Part shown: piece by piece, positions 1-13,080 of the stretch | How the letters are laid out: every line of letters begins with the position of its first letter | How positions within the stretch are numbered: position 1 is the first letter of the stretch | DNA from: Eutreptiella sp. 'Long Island Sound 2002' | Lineage: Eukaryota; Euglenozoa; Euglenophyceae; Eutreptiales; Eutreptiaceae | Assembly: GCA_964036045.1 (NCBI GenBank) | Contig: OZ038379.1 | Location: forward strand, 186,272,495 to 186,336,494 | Length of the DNA: 64,000 nucleotides | Direction of reading: 5' to 3' | Translations under genes and position numbers: made by a program | The notes under the pieces: model-generated | Databases searched by the model: none | The model's input: only the letters and a program-made list of their open reading frames with translations | Told to the model about the DNA's origin: nothing

Positions 1-61
1 AAACATATTTCACACAGTGCAAACACCTCAAACCCCCGTTTCAACTGCCCCCATGCCGCCA
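1..61 (+). repeat. representative 61-bp monomer
   Basis: This is the first complete monomer and it sets the phase used here. The unit has an A-tract, an ATTT tract at about positions 7-10, an AAA tract near 30-32, a C5 run, a T-tract near 38-41 and a second C-run near 48-52. This copy carries two common variants: GCAAACACC in place of GCCAACACC, and CCCGTTTC in place of CCCTTTTC. It is followed by a copy with CCGCCA in place of CCCTCA. This three-variant combination recurs many times, for example at 1291. Confidence 0.95.
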
Positions 62-243
62 AAACATATTTCACCCAGTACCAACACCTCAAACCCCCTT
101 TTCAACTGCCCCCATGCCCTCAAAACATATTTCACACAATGCCAACACCTCAAACCCCCTTTTCAACTGCCCCCATGCCCTCAAAACACATTTCACACAA
201 TGCCAACACCTCAAACCCCCGTTTCAACTGCCCCCATGCCCTG

Positions 244-307
244 AAAACATATTTCACCCACCAATGCCAACACCTCAAACCCCCTTTTCAACTAACCCCA
301 TGCCCTC
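244..307 (+). repeat. representative 64-bp variant monomer (3-bp insertion)
   Basis: This monomer reads TTTCACCCACCAATGCC where the standard unit reads TTTCACCCAATGCC, a 3-bp gain. It is preceded by CCCTGAAAAC, whose TGA ends one of the three forward frames. The same linked pair recurs across the window, for example near 550, 1530, 2150, 2515, 3370, 4350, 8080, 9240, 11690, 15905, 16825, 22745, 30620, 43910, 50885, 53520, 58850 and 62820. It is usually followed by a TCACCCC monomer and then often a CACCACACCCCCCC monomer. The linkage suggests a single-origin lineage spread by block duplication. A few copies carry the insertion without TGA, near 1050, 44890, 45880 and 51200. Confidence 0.92.
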
Positions 308-2264
308 AAAACACATTTCACACAGTGCCAACACCTCAAACCCCCTTTTCAACTCACCCCATGCCCTCAAAACACATTTCACCAAGTGCCAACACCTCAA
401 ACCCCCTTCTCAACTGCCCCCATGCCCTCAAAACAGATTTCACCCAGTGCCAACACCTCAAACCCCCTTTTCAACTGCCCCCATGCCCTCAAAACACAGT
501 TCACACAATGCCAACACCTCAAACCCCCGTTTCAACTGCCCCCATGCCCTGAAAACACATTTCACCCACCAGTGCCAACACCTCAAACCCCCTGTTCAAC
601 TCACCCCATGCCCTCAAAACACATTTCACACAGTGCCAACACCTCAAACCCCCTTTTCAACTCCCCCCATGCCCTCAAAGCACATTTCACACAGTGCCAA
701 CACCTCAAACCCCCTTTTCAACTGCCCCCATGCCCTCAAAACATATTTCACCCAGTGCCAACACCTCAAACCCCCTTTTCAACTGCCCCCATGCCCTCAA
801 AACACATTTCGCCCAATGGCAACACCTCAAACCCCCTTTTCAACTGCCCCCATGCGCTCAAAACACATTTCACCCAATGCCAACACCTCAAACCCCCTTT
901 TCAACTGCCCCCATGCCCTCAAAACATATTTCACACAGTGCGAACACCTATAACCCCCTTTTCAACTCCCCCCATGCCCTCAAAACATATTTCACACAAT
1001 GCCAACACCTCAAACCCCCGTTTCAACTGCCCCCATGCCGCCAAAACACATTTCACCCACCAATGCCAACACCTCAAACCCCCTTTTCAACTCACCCCAT
1101 GCCCTCAAAACATATTTCACATAGTGCCAACACCACACCCCCCCTTTTCAATTGCCCCCATGCCCTCAAAACATATTTCACCCAGTGCCAACACCTCAAA
1201 CCCCCTTTTCAACTGCCCCCATGCGCTCAAAGCACATTTCACCCAATGCCAACACCTCAAACCCCCTTTTCAACTGCCCCCATGCCCTCAAAACATATTT
1301 CACACAGTGCAAACACCTCAAACCCCCGTTTCAACTGCCCCCATGCCGCCAAAACATATTTCACCCAGTACCAACACCTCAAACCCCCTTTTCAACTGCC
1401 CCCATGCCCTCAAAACATATTTCACACAATGCCAACACCTCAAACCCCCTTTTCAACTGCCCCCATGCCCTCAAAACACATTTCACACAATGCCAACACC
1501 TCAAACCCCCGTTTCAACTGCCCCCATGCCCTGAAAACATATTTCACCCACCAATGCCAACACCTCAAACCCCCTTTTCAACTAACCCCATGCCCTCAAA
1601 ACACATTTCACACAGTGCCAACACCTCAAACCCCCTTTTCAACTCACCCCATGCCCTCAAAACACATTTCACCAAGTGCCAACACCTCAAACCCCCTTTT
1701 CAACTGCCCCCATGCCCGCAAAACATATTTCACCCAGTGCCAACACCTCAAACCCCCTTTTCTACTGCCCCCATGCCGCAAAAACATATTTCACCCAGTG
1801 CCAACACCTCCAACCCCCTTTTCAACTGCCCCCATGCCCTCAAAACATATTTCACACAGTGCCAACACCTCAAACCCCCTTTTCAACTGCCCCCATGCCC
1901 TCGAGACATATTTCACCCAGTGCCAACACCTCGAACCCCCTTTTCAACTGCCCCTTTGCCCTCAAAACACATTTCACCCAATGCCAACACCTCAAACCCC
2001 CTTTTCAACTTCCCCCATGCCCTGAAAACACATTTCACCCAGTGCCAACACCTCAAACCCCCTTTTCAACTGCCCCCATGCCCTCAAAACACATTTCACA
2101 CAATGCCAACACCTCAAACCCCCGTTTCAGCTGCCCCCATGCCCTGAAAACACATTTCACCCACCACTGCCAACACCTCAAACCCCCTTTTCAACTCACC
2201 CCATGCCCTCAAAACACATTTCACACAGTGCCAACACCACATCTCCCCTTTTCAACTCCCCGCA

Positions 2265-3615
2265 TGCCCTCAAAACACATTTCGGCCAATGCCAACATCT
2301 CAAACCCCCTTTTCAACTGCCCCCATGCCCTCAAAACACATTTCACACAGTGCCAACACCTCAAACCCCCTTTTCAACTGCCCCCATGCCCTCAAAACAT
2401 ATTTCACACAGTGCCAACACCTCAAACCCCCTTTTCAACTCCCCCCATGCCCTCAAAACACATTTCACACAATGCCAACACCTCAAACCCCCATTTCAAC
2501 TGCCCCCATGCCCTGAAAACACATTTCACCCACCAATGCCAACACCTCAAACCCCCTTTTGAACTCACCCCGTGCCCTCAAAACACATTTCACACAGTGC
2601 CAACACCACACCCCCCCTTTTCAACTGCCCCCATGCCCTCAAAACATATTTCACCCAGTGCCAACACCTCAAACCCCCTTTTCAACTGCCCCCATGCGCT
2701 CAAAGCACATTTCACCCAATGCCAACACCTCAAACCCCCTTTTCAACTGCCCCCATGCCCTCAAAACATATTTCACACGGTGCAAACACCTCAAACCCCC
2801 GTCTCAACTGCCGCCATGCCGCCAAAACATATTTCACCCAGTGCCAACACCTCAAACCCCCTTTTCAACTGCCCCCATGCCCTCAAAACATATTTCACCC
2901 AATGCCAACACCTCAAACCCCCTTTTCAACTGCCCCCATGCCCTCAAAACATACTTCGGCCAGTGCCAACACCACACCCCCCCTTTTCAACTGCCCCCAT
3001 GCCCTCAAAACATATTTCACCCAGTGCCAACACCTCAAACCCCCTTTTCAACTGCACCCATGCCCTCAAAGCACATTTCACCCAATGCCAACACCTCAAA
3101 CCCCCTTTTCAACTGCCCCCATGCCGCCAAAACATATTTCACCCTGTGCCAACACCTCAAACCCCCTTTTCAACTGCCCCCATGCCCTCAAAACATATTT
3201 CACCCAATGCCAACACCTCAAACCCTCTTTTCAACTGCGCCCATGCCCTCAAAACATATTTCACACAGTGCCAACACCTCAAACCCCCTTTTCAACCCCC
3301 CCCATGCCCTCAAAACACATTTCACACAATGTCAACACCTCAAACCCCCGTTTCAACTGCCCCCATGCCCTGAAAACACATTTCACCCACCAATGCCAAC
3401 ACCTCAAACCCCCTTTTCAACTCACCCCATGCCCTCAAAACACATTTCACACAGTGCCAACACCACTCCCCCCCTTTTCAACTGCCCCCATGCCCTCAAA
3501 ACATATTTCACCCAGTGGCAACACCTCAAACCCCCTTTTCAACCGCCCCCATGCGCTCAAAGCACATTTCACCCAATGCCAACACCTCAAACCCCCTTTT
3601 CAACTGCCCCCATGC
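2265..3615 (+). repeat. Higher-order repeat copy A (pairs with 4101-5512)
   Basis: This block begins near TTCGGCCAATGCCAACATC (2281), runs through CACACGGTGC with CCCGTCTCAAC (about 2775-2805), CCCTCTTTTCAACTGCGCCC (about 3223) and GTGGCAACACC (about 3517). The same ordered rare variants lie 1,836 bp downstream at first and 1,897 bp downstream later. Within the pair, copy A uniquely carries CATACTTCGGCC with CACCACACC near 2950. Confidence 0.85.
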
Positions 3616-4100
3616 CCTGAAAACATATTTCACCCAGTGCCAACACCTCAAACCCCCTTTTCAACTGCCCCCATGCGCTCAAAGCACATTTCACACAATG
3701 CCAACACCTCAAACCCCCTTTTCAACTGACCCCATGCCCTCAAAACACATTTCACACAATGCCAACACCTCAAACCCCCTTTTCAACTGCCCCCATGCCC
3801 TCAAAACATATTTCACCCAGTGCCAACACCTCAAACCCGCTTTGGAACTGCCCCCATGCCCTCAAAACACATTTCACACAATGCCAACACCTCAAACCCC
3901 CTTTTCAACTGCCCCCATGCCCTCAAAACATATTTCACACAGTGCCAACACCTCAAACCCCCTTTTCAACTCATCCCACGCCCTGAAAACACATTTCACA
4001 CAATGCCAACACCTCAAACCCCCTTTTCAACCGCCCCCATGCCCTCAAAACACATTTCACCCAGTGCAAACACCTCAAACCCCCTTTTCAACTGCCCCCA

Positions 4101-5512
4101 TGCCCTCAAAACACATTTCGGCCAATGCCAACATCTCAAACCCCCTTTTCAACTGCCCCCATGCCCTCAAAACACATTTCACACAGTGCCAACACCTCAA
4201 ACCCCCTTTTCAACTGCCCCCATGCCCTCAAAACATATTTCACACAGTGCCAACACCTCAAACCCCCTTTTCAACTCCCCCCATGCCCTCAAAACACATT
4301 TCACACAATGCCAACACCTCAAACCCCCATTTCAACTGCCCCCATGCCCTGAAAACACATTTCACCCACCAATGCCAACACCTCAAACCCCCTTTTCAAC
4401 TCACCCCATGCCCTCAAAACACATTTCACACAGTGCCAACACCTCAAACCCCCTTTTCAACTGCCCCCATGCCCTCAAAACATATTTCGCCCAGTGCCAA
4501 CACCTCAAACCCCCTTTTCAACTGCCCCCATGCGCTCAAAGCACATTTCACCCAATGCCAACACCTCAAACCCCCTTTTCAACTGCCCCCATGCCCTCAA
4601 AACATATTTCACACGGTGCAAACACCTCAAACCCCCGTCTCAACTGCCCCCATGCCGCCAAAACATATTTCACCCAGTGCCAACACCTCAAACCCCCTTT
4701 TCAACTGCCCCCATGCCCTCAAAACATATTTCACCCAATGCCAACACCTCAAACCCCCTTTTCAACTGCCCCCATGCCCTCAAAACACATTTCACACAAT
4801 GCCAACACCTCAAACCCCCGTTTCAACTGCCCCCATGCCCTCAAAACATATTTCACCCAGTGCCAACACCTCAAACCCCCTTTTCAACTGCACCCATGCC
4901 CTCAAAGCACATTTCACCCAATGCCAACACCTCAAACCCCCTTTTCAACTGCCCCCATGCCCTCAAAACATATTTCACACAGTGCAAACACCTCAAACCC
5001 CCGTTTCAACTGCCCCCATGCCGCCAAAACATATTTCACCCTGTGCCAACACCTCAAACCCCCTTTTCAACTGCCCCCATGCCCTCAAAACACATTTCAC
5101 ACAATGCCAACACCTCAAACCCTCTTTTCAACTGCGCCCATGCCCTCAAAACATATTTCACACAGTGCCAACACCTCAAACCCCCTTTTCAACTCCCCCC
5201 ATGCCCTCAAAACACATTTCACACAATGTCAACACCTCAAACCCCCTTTTCAACTGCCCCCATGCCCTGAAAACACATTTCACCCACCAATGCCAACACC
5301 TCAAACCCCCTTTTCAACTCACCCCATGCCCTCAAAACACATTTCACACGGTGCCAACACCACTCCCCCCCTTTTCAACTGCCCCCATGCCCTCAAAACA
5401 TATTTCACCCAGTGGCAACACCTCAAACCCCCTTTTCAACTGCCCCCATGCACTCAAAGCACATTTCACCCAATGCCAACACCTCAAACCCCCTTTTCAA
5501 CTGCCCCCATGC
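4101..5512 (+). repeat. Higher-order repeat copy B (pairs with 2265-3615)
   Basis: This is the downstream partner of the 2.3-3.6 kb block. TTCGGCCAATG lies at 4117, an offset of 1,836 bp (30 monomers plus two 3-bp insertions). By the CCCTCTTTT marker near 5120 the offset is 1,897 bp, so copy B has exactly one extra 61-bp monomer. It ends beyond the GTGGCAACACC monomer near 5412, where the copies diverge. Confidence 0.85.
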
Positions 5513-6029
5513 CCTCAAAACATATTTCACACAGTGCCAACACCTCAAACCCCCTTTTCAACTGCCCCCATGCCCTCAAAGCATATTTCACCCAGTGCCA
5601 ACACCTCAAACCCCCTTTTCAACTGCCCCCATGCCCTCAAAACACATTTCACCTAATGCCAACACCTCAAACCCCCTTTTTAACTGCCCCCATGCCCTCA
5701 AAACATATTTCACACAGTGCCAACACCTCAAACCCCCTTTTCAACTGCCCCCATGCCCTCAAAACATATTTCACACAGTGCCAACACCTCACACCCCCTT
5801 TTCAACTCCCCCCATGCCCTCAAAACACATTTCACACAGTGCCAACACCTCAAACCCCCTTTTCAACTCACCTCATGCCCTCAAAACACATTTCACACAG
5901 TGCCAACACCTCAAACCCCCTTTTCAACTTGCCCCATGCCCTCAAAACATATTTCACCCAGTGCCAACACCTCAAACCCCCTTTTCAACTGCCCCCATGG
6001 CCTCAAAACATATTTCACCCAATGCCAAC

Positions 6030-7110
6030 ACCTCAAACCCCCTTTTTAGCTGGCCCCATGCCCTCAAAACATATTTCACACAATGCCAACACCTCAAACC
6101 CCCTTTTCAACTGCCCCCATGCCGTGAAAACATATTTCACACAGTGCCAACACCTCAAACCCCCTTTTCAAGTGCCCCCATGCCGGCAAAACACATGTCA
6201 CCCAATGCCAACACCTCAAACCCCCTTTTCAACTGCCCCCATGCCCTGAAAACACATTTCACCCAATGCCAACACCTCAAACCCCCTTTTCAACTCACCC
6301 CATGCCCTCAAAACACATTTCACACAGTGCCAACACCTCCAACCCCCTTTTCAACGGCCCCCATGCCCTCAAAACATATTTGGCCCAGTGCCAAGACCTC
6401 AAACCCCCTTTTCAACTCACCCCATGCCCTCAAAACACATTTCACCTAGTGCCAACACCTCACACCCCCTTTGCAACTCCCCCCATGCCCTCAAAACATA
6501 TTTCACACAGTGCCAACACTTCAAACCCCCTTTTCAACTGACCCCATGCCCTCAAAACACATTTCACCCAATGCCAACACCTCAAACCCCCTTTTCAACA
6601 GCCCCCATGCCCTCAAAACATATTTCACACAGTGCCAACACCTCAAAACCCCTTTTCAACTCACCCCATGCCCTCCAAACACATTTCACACAGTGCCAAC
6701 ACCTCAAACCCCCTTTTCAACTGCCCCCATGCCCTCAAAACATATTTCACCCAGTGCCAACACCTCAAACCCCCTTTTCAACTGCCCCCATGCCCTCGAG
6801 ACATATTTCACCCAGTGCCAACACCTCAAACCCCCTTTTCAACTGCCCCCATGCCCTCAAAACACATTTCGCCCAATGCCAACACCTCAAACCCCCTTTT
6901 CAACTGCCCCCATGCCCTCAAAACACATTTCACCCAATGCCAACACCTCAAACCACCTTTTCAACTGCCCCCATGCCCTCAAAACATATTTCACCCAGTG
7001 CCAACACCTCAAACCCCCTTTTCAACTGCCCCCATGCCCTCAAAACACATTTCACACAATGCCAACACCTCAAACCCCCGTTTCAACTGCCCCCATGCCC
7101 TGAAAACACA
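6030..7110 (+). repeat. Segment with a distant counterpart at about 49.87-50.89 kb
   Basis: An unusual run of variants occurs here in fixed order: TTAGCTGGCCCC, GCCGTGAAAAC, CAAGTGCCCCC, GCCGGCAAAACACATGTCAC (6182), TTTGGCCCAGTGCCAAGACC (6378), CCCTCCAAAC, CCCTCGAGAC (CTCGAG 6795-6800), TTTCGCCCAATG, then the TGA monomer. The same order is found about 43.8 kb downstream at the Domain III/IV boundary. The offset is 43,844 bp at first and 43,783 bp later, a one-monomer difference. This copy has CCTTTTCAACTG before the CTCGAG monomer, while the distant copy has a 1-bp deletion there. Confidence 0.85.
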
Positions 7111-8048
7111 TTTCACCCAGTGCCAACACCTCAAACCCCCTTTTCAGCTCACCCCATGCCCTCACAACACATTTCACACAATGCCAACACCTCAAACCCC
7201 CTTTTCAACTGCCCCCATGCCCTCAAAACATATTTCACCCTGTGCCAACACCTCAAACCCCCTTTTCAGCTCACCCCATGCCCTCACAACACATTTCACA
7301 CAATGCCAACACCACACCCCCCCCTTTTCAACTGCCCCCATGCCCTCAAAACATATTTCACCCAGTGCCAACACCTCAAACCCCCGTTTCAACTGCCCCC
7401 ATGCCCTCAAAGCACATTTCACGCAATGCCAACACCTCAAACCCCCTTTTCAACTGCCCCCATGCCCTCAAAACACATTTCGCCCAATGCCAACACCTCA
7501 AACCCCCTTTTCAACTGCCCCCATGCCCTCAAAACACATTTCACACGGTGCCAACACCTCAAACCCCCTTTTCAACTCACCCCATGCCCTCAAAACACAT
7601 TTCACACAGTGCCAACACCTCAAACCCCCTTTTCAACTGCCCCCATGCCCTCAAAACATATTTCACACAGTGTCAACACCTCAAACCCCCTTTTCAACTC
7701 ATCCCACGCCTTGAAAACACATGTCACACAGTGCCAACACCTCAAACCCCCTTTTCAACTGCCCCCATGCCCTCAAAACATATTTCACCCAGTGCCAACA
7801 CCTCAAACCCCCTTTTCAACTGCCCCCATGCCCTCAAAACACATTTCGCCCAATGCCAACACCTCAAACCCCCTTTTCAACTGCCCCCATGCCCTCAAAA
7901 CACATTTCACACAGTGCCAACACCTCAAACCCCCTTTTCAACTGCCCCCATGCCCTCAAAACATATTTCACACAGTGCCAACACCTCAAACCCCCTTTTC
8001 AACTCCCCCCATGCCCTCAAAACACATTTCACACAATGCCAACACCTC

Positions 8049-9947
8049 AAACCCCCTTTTCAACTGCCCCCATGCCCTGAAAACACATTTCACCCACCAA
8101 TGCCAACACCTCAAACCCCCTTTTCAACTCACCCCATGCCCTCAAAACACATTTCACACAGTGCCAACACCACAACCCCCCTTTTCAACTGCCCCCATGC
8201 CCTCAAAACATATTTCACCCAGTGCCACCACCTCAAACCCCCTTTTCAACTGCCCCCATGCGCTCAAAGCACATTTCACCCAATGCCAACACCTCAAACC
8301 CCCTTTTCAACTGCCCCCATGCCCTCAAAACATATTTCACACAGTGCAAACACCTCAAACCCCCGTCTCAACTGCCCCCATGCCCTCAAAGCACATTTCA
8401 CCCAATGCCAACACCTCAAACCTCGTTTTCAACTGCCCCCATGCCCTCAAAACATATTTCACACAGTGCCAACACCTCAAACCCCCTTTTCAACTCCCCC
8501 CATGCCCTCAAAACACATTTCACACAATGTCAACACCTCAAACCCCCTTTTCAACTCACCCCATGCCCTTAAAACACATTTCACCCAATGCCAACACCAC
8601 TCCCCCCCTTTTCAACTGCCCCCATGCCCTCAAAACATATTTCACCCAGTGCCACCACCTCAAACCCCCTTTTCAACTGCCCCCATGCGCTCAAAGCACA
8701 TTTCACCCAATGCCAACACCTCAAACCCCTTTTCAACTGCCCCCATGCCCTCAAAACATATTTCACACAGTGCCAACACCTCAAACCCCCTTTTCAACTG
8801 CCCCCATGCCCTCAAAACATATTTCACCCAGTGCCAACACCTCAAACCCCCTTTTCAACTGCCCCCATGCGCTCAAAGCACATTTCACCCAATGCCAACA
8901 CCTCAAACCCCCTTTTCAACTGCCCCCATGCCCTCGAAACATATTTCACACAAGGCCAACACCTCAAACCCCCGTCTCAACTGCCCCCATGCCGCCAAAA
9001 CATATTTCACCCAGTGCCAACACCTCAAACCCCCTTTTCAACTGCCCCCATGCCCTCAAAACACATTTCACCCAATGCCAACACCTCAAACCCCCTTTTC
9101 AACTCCCCCCATGCCCTCAAAACACATTTCACACAGTGCCAACACCTCAAACCCCCTTTTCAACTGCCCCCATGCCCTCAAAACACATTTCACACAATGC
9201 CAACACCTCAAACCCCCGTTTGAACTGCCCCCATGCCCTGAAAACACATTTCACCCACCAGTGCCAACACCTCAAACCCCCTTTTCAACTCACCCCATGC
9301 CCTCAAAACACATTTTACACAGTGCCAACACCACACCCCCCCTTTTCAACTGCCCCCATGCCCTCAAAACATATTTCACCCAGTGCCAACACCTCAAACC
9401 CCCGTTTCAACTCACCCCATGCCCTCAAAGCACATTTCACGCAATGCCAACACCTCAAACCCCCTTTTCAACTCCCCCCATGCCCTCAAAACACATTTCA
9501 CCCAATGCCAACACCTCGAACCCCCTTTTCAACTCCCCCCACGCCCTGAAAACACATTTCACCCAATGCCAACACCTCACACCCCCTTTTCAACTGCCCC
9601 CATGGCATCAAAACGCATTTCACCCAATGCCAACACCTCAAACCCCGTTTTCAACTCGCCCCATGCCCTCAAAACATATTTCACCCAATGCCAACACCTC
9701 AAACCCGCTTTTCAACTGCCCCCATGCCCTGAAAACATATTTCACCCAATGCCAACACCTCAAACCCCCGTTTCAACTGCCCCCATGCCCTGAAAACACG
9801 TTTCACCCACCAGTGCCAACACCTCGAACCCCCTTTTCAACTCACCCCATGCCCTCAAAACACATTTCACACAGTGCCAACACCACACCCCCCCTTTTCA
9901 ACTCACCCCATGCCCTCAAAACACATTTCACCCAATGCCAAAACCTC
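8049..9947 (+). repeat. 1.9-kb tandem duplication, copy A (31 monomers)
   Basis: This block is repeated immediately downstream with an offset of 1,899 bp, becoming 1,900 bp. The copies share every rare variant I checked: CCACCACC for CCAACACC, CAAGGCCAACACC, CCCCACGCCC, CATGGCATC, AAAACGCATTTC, ACACGTTTC and CATTTTACAC. The unit is 31 monomers with three 64-bp units. Copy A alone lacks one C near 8727, making a 60-bp monomer, which explains the 1-bp change in offset. Confidence 0.93.
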
Positions 9948-11847
9948 AAACCCCCTTTTCAACTGCCCCCATGCCCTGAAAACACATTTCACCCACCAAT
10001 GCCAACACCTCAAACCCCCTTTTCAACTCACCCCATGCCCTCAAAACACATTTCACACAGTGCCAACACCACAACCCCCCTTTTCAACTGCCCCCATGCC
10101 CTCAAAACATATTTCACCCAGTGCCACCACCTCAAACCCCCTTTTCAACTGCCCCCATGCGCTCAAAGCACATTTCACCCAATGCCAACACCTCAAACCC
10201 CCTTTTCAACTGCCCCCATGCCCTCAAAACATATTTCACACAGTGCAAACACCTCAAACCCCCGTCTCAACTGCCCCCATGCCCTCAAAGCACATTTCAC
10301 CCAATGCCAACACCTCAAACCTCGTTTTCAACTGCCCCCATGCCCTCAAAACATATTTCACACAGTGCCAACACCTCAAACCCCCTTTTCAACTCCCCCC
10401 ATGCCCTCAAAACACATTTCACACAATGTCAACACCTCAAACCCCCTTTTCAACTCACCCCATGCCCTTAAAACACATTTCACCCAATGCCAACACCACT
10501 CCCCCCCTTTTCAACTGCCCCCATGCCCTCAAAACATATTTCACCCAGTGCCACCACCTCAAACCCCCTTTTCAACTGCCCCCATGCGCTCAAAGCACAT
10601 TTCACCCAATGCCAACACCTCAAACCCCCTTTTCAACTGCCCCCATGCCCTCAAAACATATTTCACACAGTGCCAACACCTCAAACCCCCTTTTCAACTG
10701 CCCCCATGCCCTCAAAACATATTTCACCCAGTGCCAACACCTCAAACCCCCTTTTCAACTGCCCCCATGCGCTCAAAGCACATTTCACCCAATGCCAACA
10801 CCTCAAACCCCCTTTTCAACTGCCCCCATGCCCTCGAAACATATTTCACACAAGGCCAACACCTCAAACCCCCGTCTCAACTGCCCCCATGCCGCCAAAA
10901 CATATTTCACCCAGTGCCAACACCTCAAACCCCCTTTTCAACTGCCCCCATGCCCTCAAAACACATTTCACCCAATGCCAACACCTCAAACCCCCTTTTC
11001 AACTCCCCCCATGCCCTCAAAACACATTTCACACAGTGCCAACACCTCAAACCCCCTTTTCAACTGCCCCCATGCCCTCAAAACACATTTCACACAATGC
11101 CAACACCTCAAACCCCCGTTTGAACTGCCCCCATGCCCTGAAAACACATTTCACCCACCAGTGCCAACACCTCAAACCCCCTTTTCAACTCACCCCATGC
11201 CCTCAAAACACATTTTACACAGTGCCAACACCACACCCCCCCTTTTCAACTGCCCCCATGCCCTCAAAACATATTTCACCCAGTGCCAACACCTCAAACC
11301 CCCGTTTCAACTCACCCCATGCCCTCAAAGCACATTTCACGCAATGCCAACACCTCAAACCCCCTTTTCAACTCCCCCCATGCCCTCAAAACACATTTCA
11401 CCCAATGCCAACACCTCGAACCCCCTTTTCAACTCCCCCCACGCCCTGAAAACACATTTCACCCAATGCCAACACCTCACACCCCCTTTTCAACTGCCCC
11501 CATGGCATCAAAACGCATTTCACCCAATGCCAACACCTCAAACCCCGTTTTCAACTCGCCCCATGCCCTCAAAACATATTTCACCCAATGCCAACACCTC
11601 AAACCCGCTTTTCAACTGCCCCCATGCCCTGAAAACATATTTCACCCAATGCCAACACCTCAAACCCCCGTTTCAACTGCCCCCATGCCCTGAAAACACG
11701 TTTCACCCACCAGTGCCAACACCTCGAACCCCCTTTTCAACTCACCCCATGCCCTCAAAACACATTTCACACAGTGCCAACACCACACCCCCCCTTTTCA
11801 ACTCACCCCATGCCCTCAAAACACATTTCACCCAATGCCAACACCTC
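9948..11847 (+). repeat. 1.9-kb tandem duplication, copy B (31 monomers)
   Basis: This is a near-identical copy of the preceding 1.9 kb. The junction at about 9,940-9,950 falls inside a monomer with the unusual GCCAAAACC. At the end, copy A's terminal monomer continues with CCCTTTTC while copy B's continues with CCCGTTTC, which fixes the far boundary near 11,847. High identity over 1.9 kb, against the mixed surroundings, indicates a recent unequal exchange or similar event. Confidence 0.93.
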
Positions 11848-13080
11848 AAACCCCCGTTTCAACTGCCCCCATGCCCTCAAAACATATTTCACCCAGTGCC
11901 AACACCTCAAACCCCCTTTTCAACTGCCCCCATGCCCTCAAAGCACATTTCACCCAATGGCAACACCTCAAACCCCCTTTTCAACTGCCCCAATGCCCTC
12001 AAAACATATTTCACACAGTGCCAACACCTCAAACCCCCGTTTCAACTGCCCCCATGCCCTCAAAACTTATTTCACCCAATGCCAACACCTCCAACCCCCT
12101 TTTCAACTCACCCCATGCCCTCAAAACACATTTCACCCAATGCCAACACCTCAAACCCCCTTTTCAACTGCCCCCATGCCCTCAAAGCACATTTCACCCA
12201 ATGCCAACACCTCGAACCCCCGTTTCAACTGCCCCCATGCCCTGAAAACACATTTCACCCACCAGTGCCAACACCTCGAACCTCCTTTTCAACTCACCCC
12301 ATGCCCTCAAAACACATTTCACACAGTGCCAACACCACACCCCCCCTTTTCAACTCACCCCATGCCCTCAAAACACATTTCACCCAATGCCAACACCTCA
12401 AACCCCCGTTTCAACTGCCCCCATGCCCTCAAAACATATTTCACCCAGTGCCAACACCTCAAACCCCCTTTTCAACTGCCCCCATGCCCTCAAAGCACAT
12501 TTCACCCAATGCCAACACCTCAAACCCCCTTTTCAACTGCCCCCATGTCCTCAAAACATATTTCACACAGTGCCAACACCTCAAACCCCCTTTTCAACTG
12601 CCCCCATGCCGTCAAAACATGTTTCACCCAGTGCCAACACCTCAAACCCCCTTTTCAACTCCCCCCATGCCCTCAAAACACATTTCACCCAATGCCAACA
12701 CCTCACACCCCCTTTTCAACTGCCCGCATGCCCTCAAAACATATTTCCCACAGTGCCAACACCTCAAACCCCCTTTTCAACCGCCCCCATGCCCTCAAGA
12801 CACATTTCACACAATGCCAACACCTCAAACCCCCGTTTCAAGTGCCCCCATGCCGTGAAAACAAATTTCACCCACCAGTGCCAACACCTCAAACCCCCTT
12901 TTCAACCCCCCCCCATGCCCTCGAAACACATTTCACACAGTGCCAACACCTCAAACCCCCATTTCAACTCACCCCATGCCCTCAAAACACATTTCACACA
13001 GTGCCAACACCTCAAACCCCCTTTTCTAATGCCCCCATGCCCTCAAAGCACATTTCACCCAGTGCCAACACCTCAAACCC

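Larger units (their letters stand above)
1..1698 (+). repeat. 1,290-bp-spaced duplicated block (1-408 and 1291-1698)
   Basis: Bases 1 to about 408 recur at 1291 to about 1698 with the same succession of variants: GCAAACACC, CCGCCA, the rare GTACCAACACC, a TGA plus 64-bp monomer, the rare CAACTAACCCC, and CACCAAGTGCC. The spacing is 21 monomers plus three 3-bp insertions (1,281 + 9). The copies part after CACCAAGTGCC, where the first has CCTTCTCAAC and the second CCTTTTCAAC. The left copy probably continues upstream of the window. Confidence 0.88.

Noticed and set aside
8049-11847. Treating exact large duplications purely as assembly errors
   Set aside because: Copies differ by small indels and end variants, as expected of real duplications. 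Artefact cannot be excluded from sequence alone, so a long-read check is listed instead.
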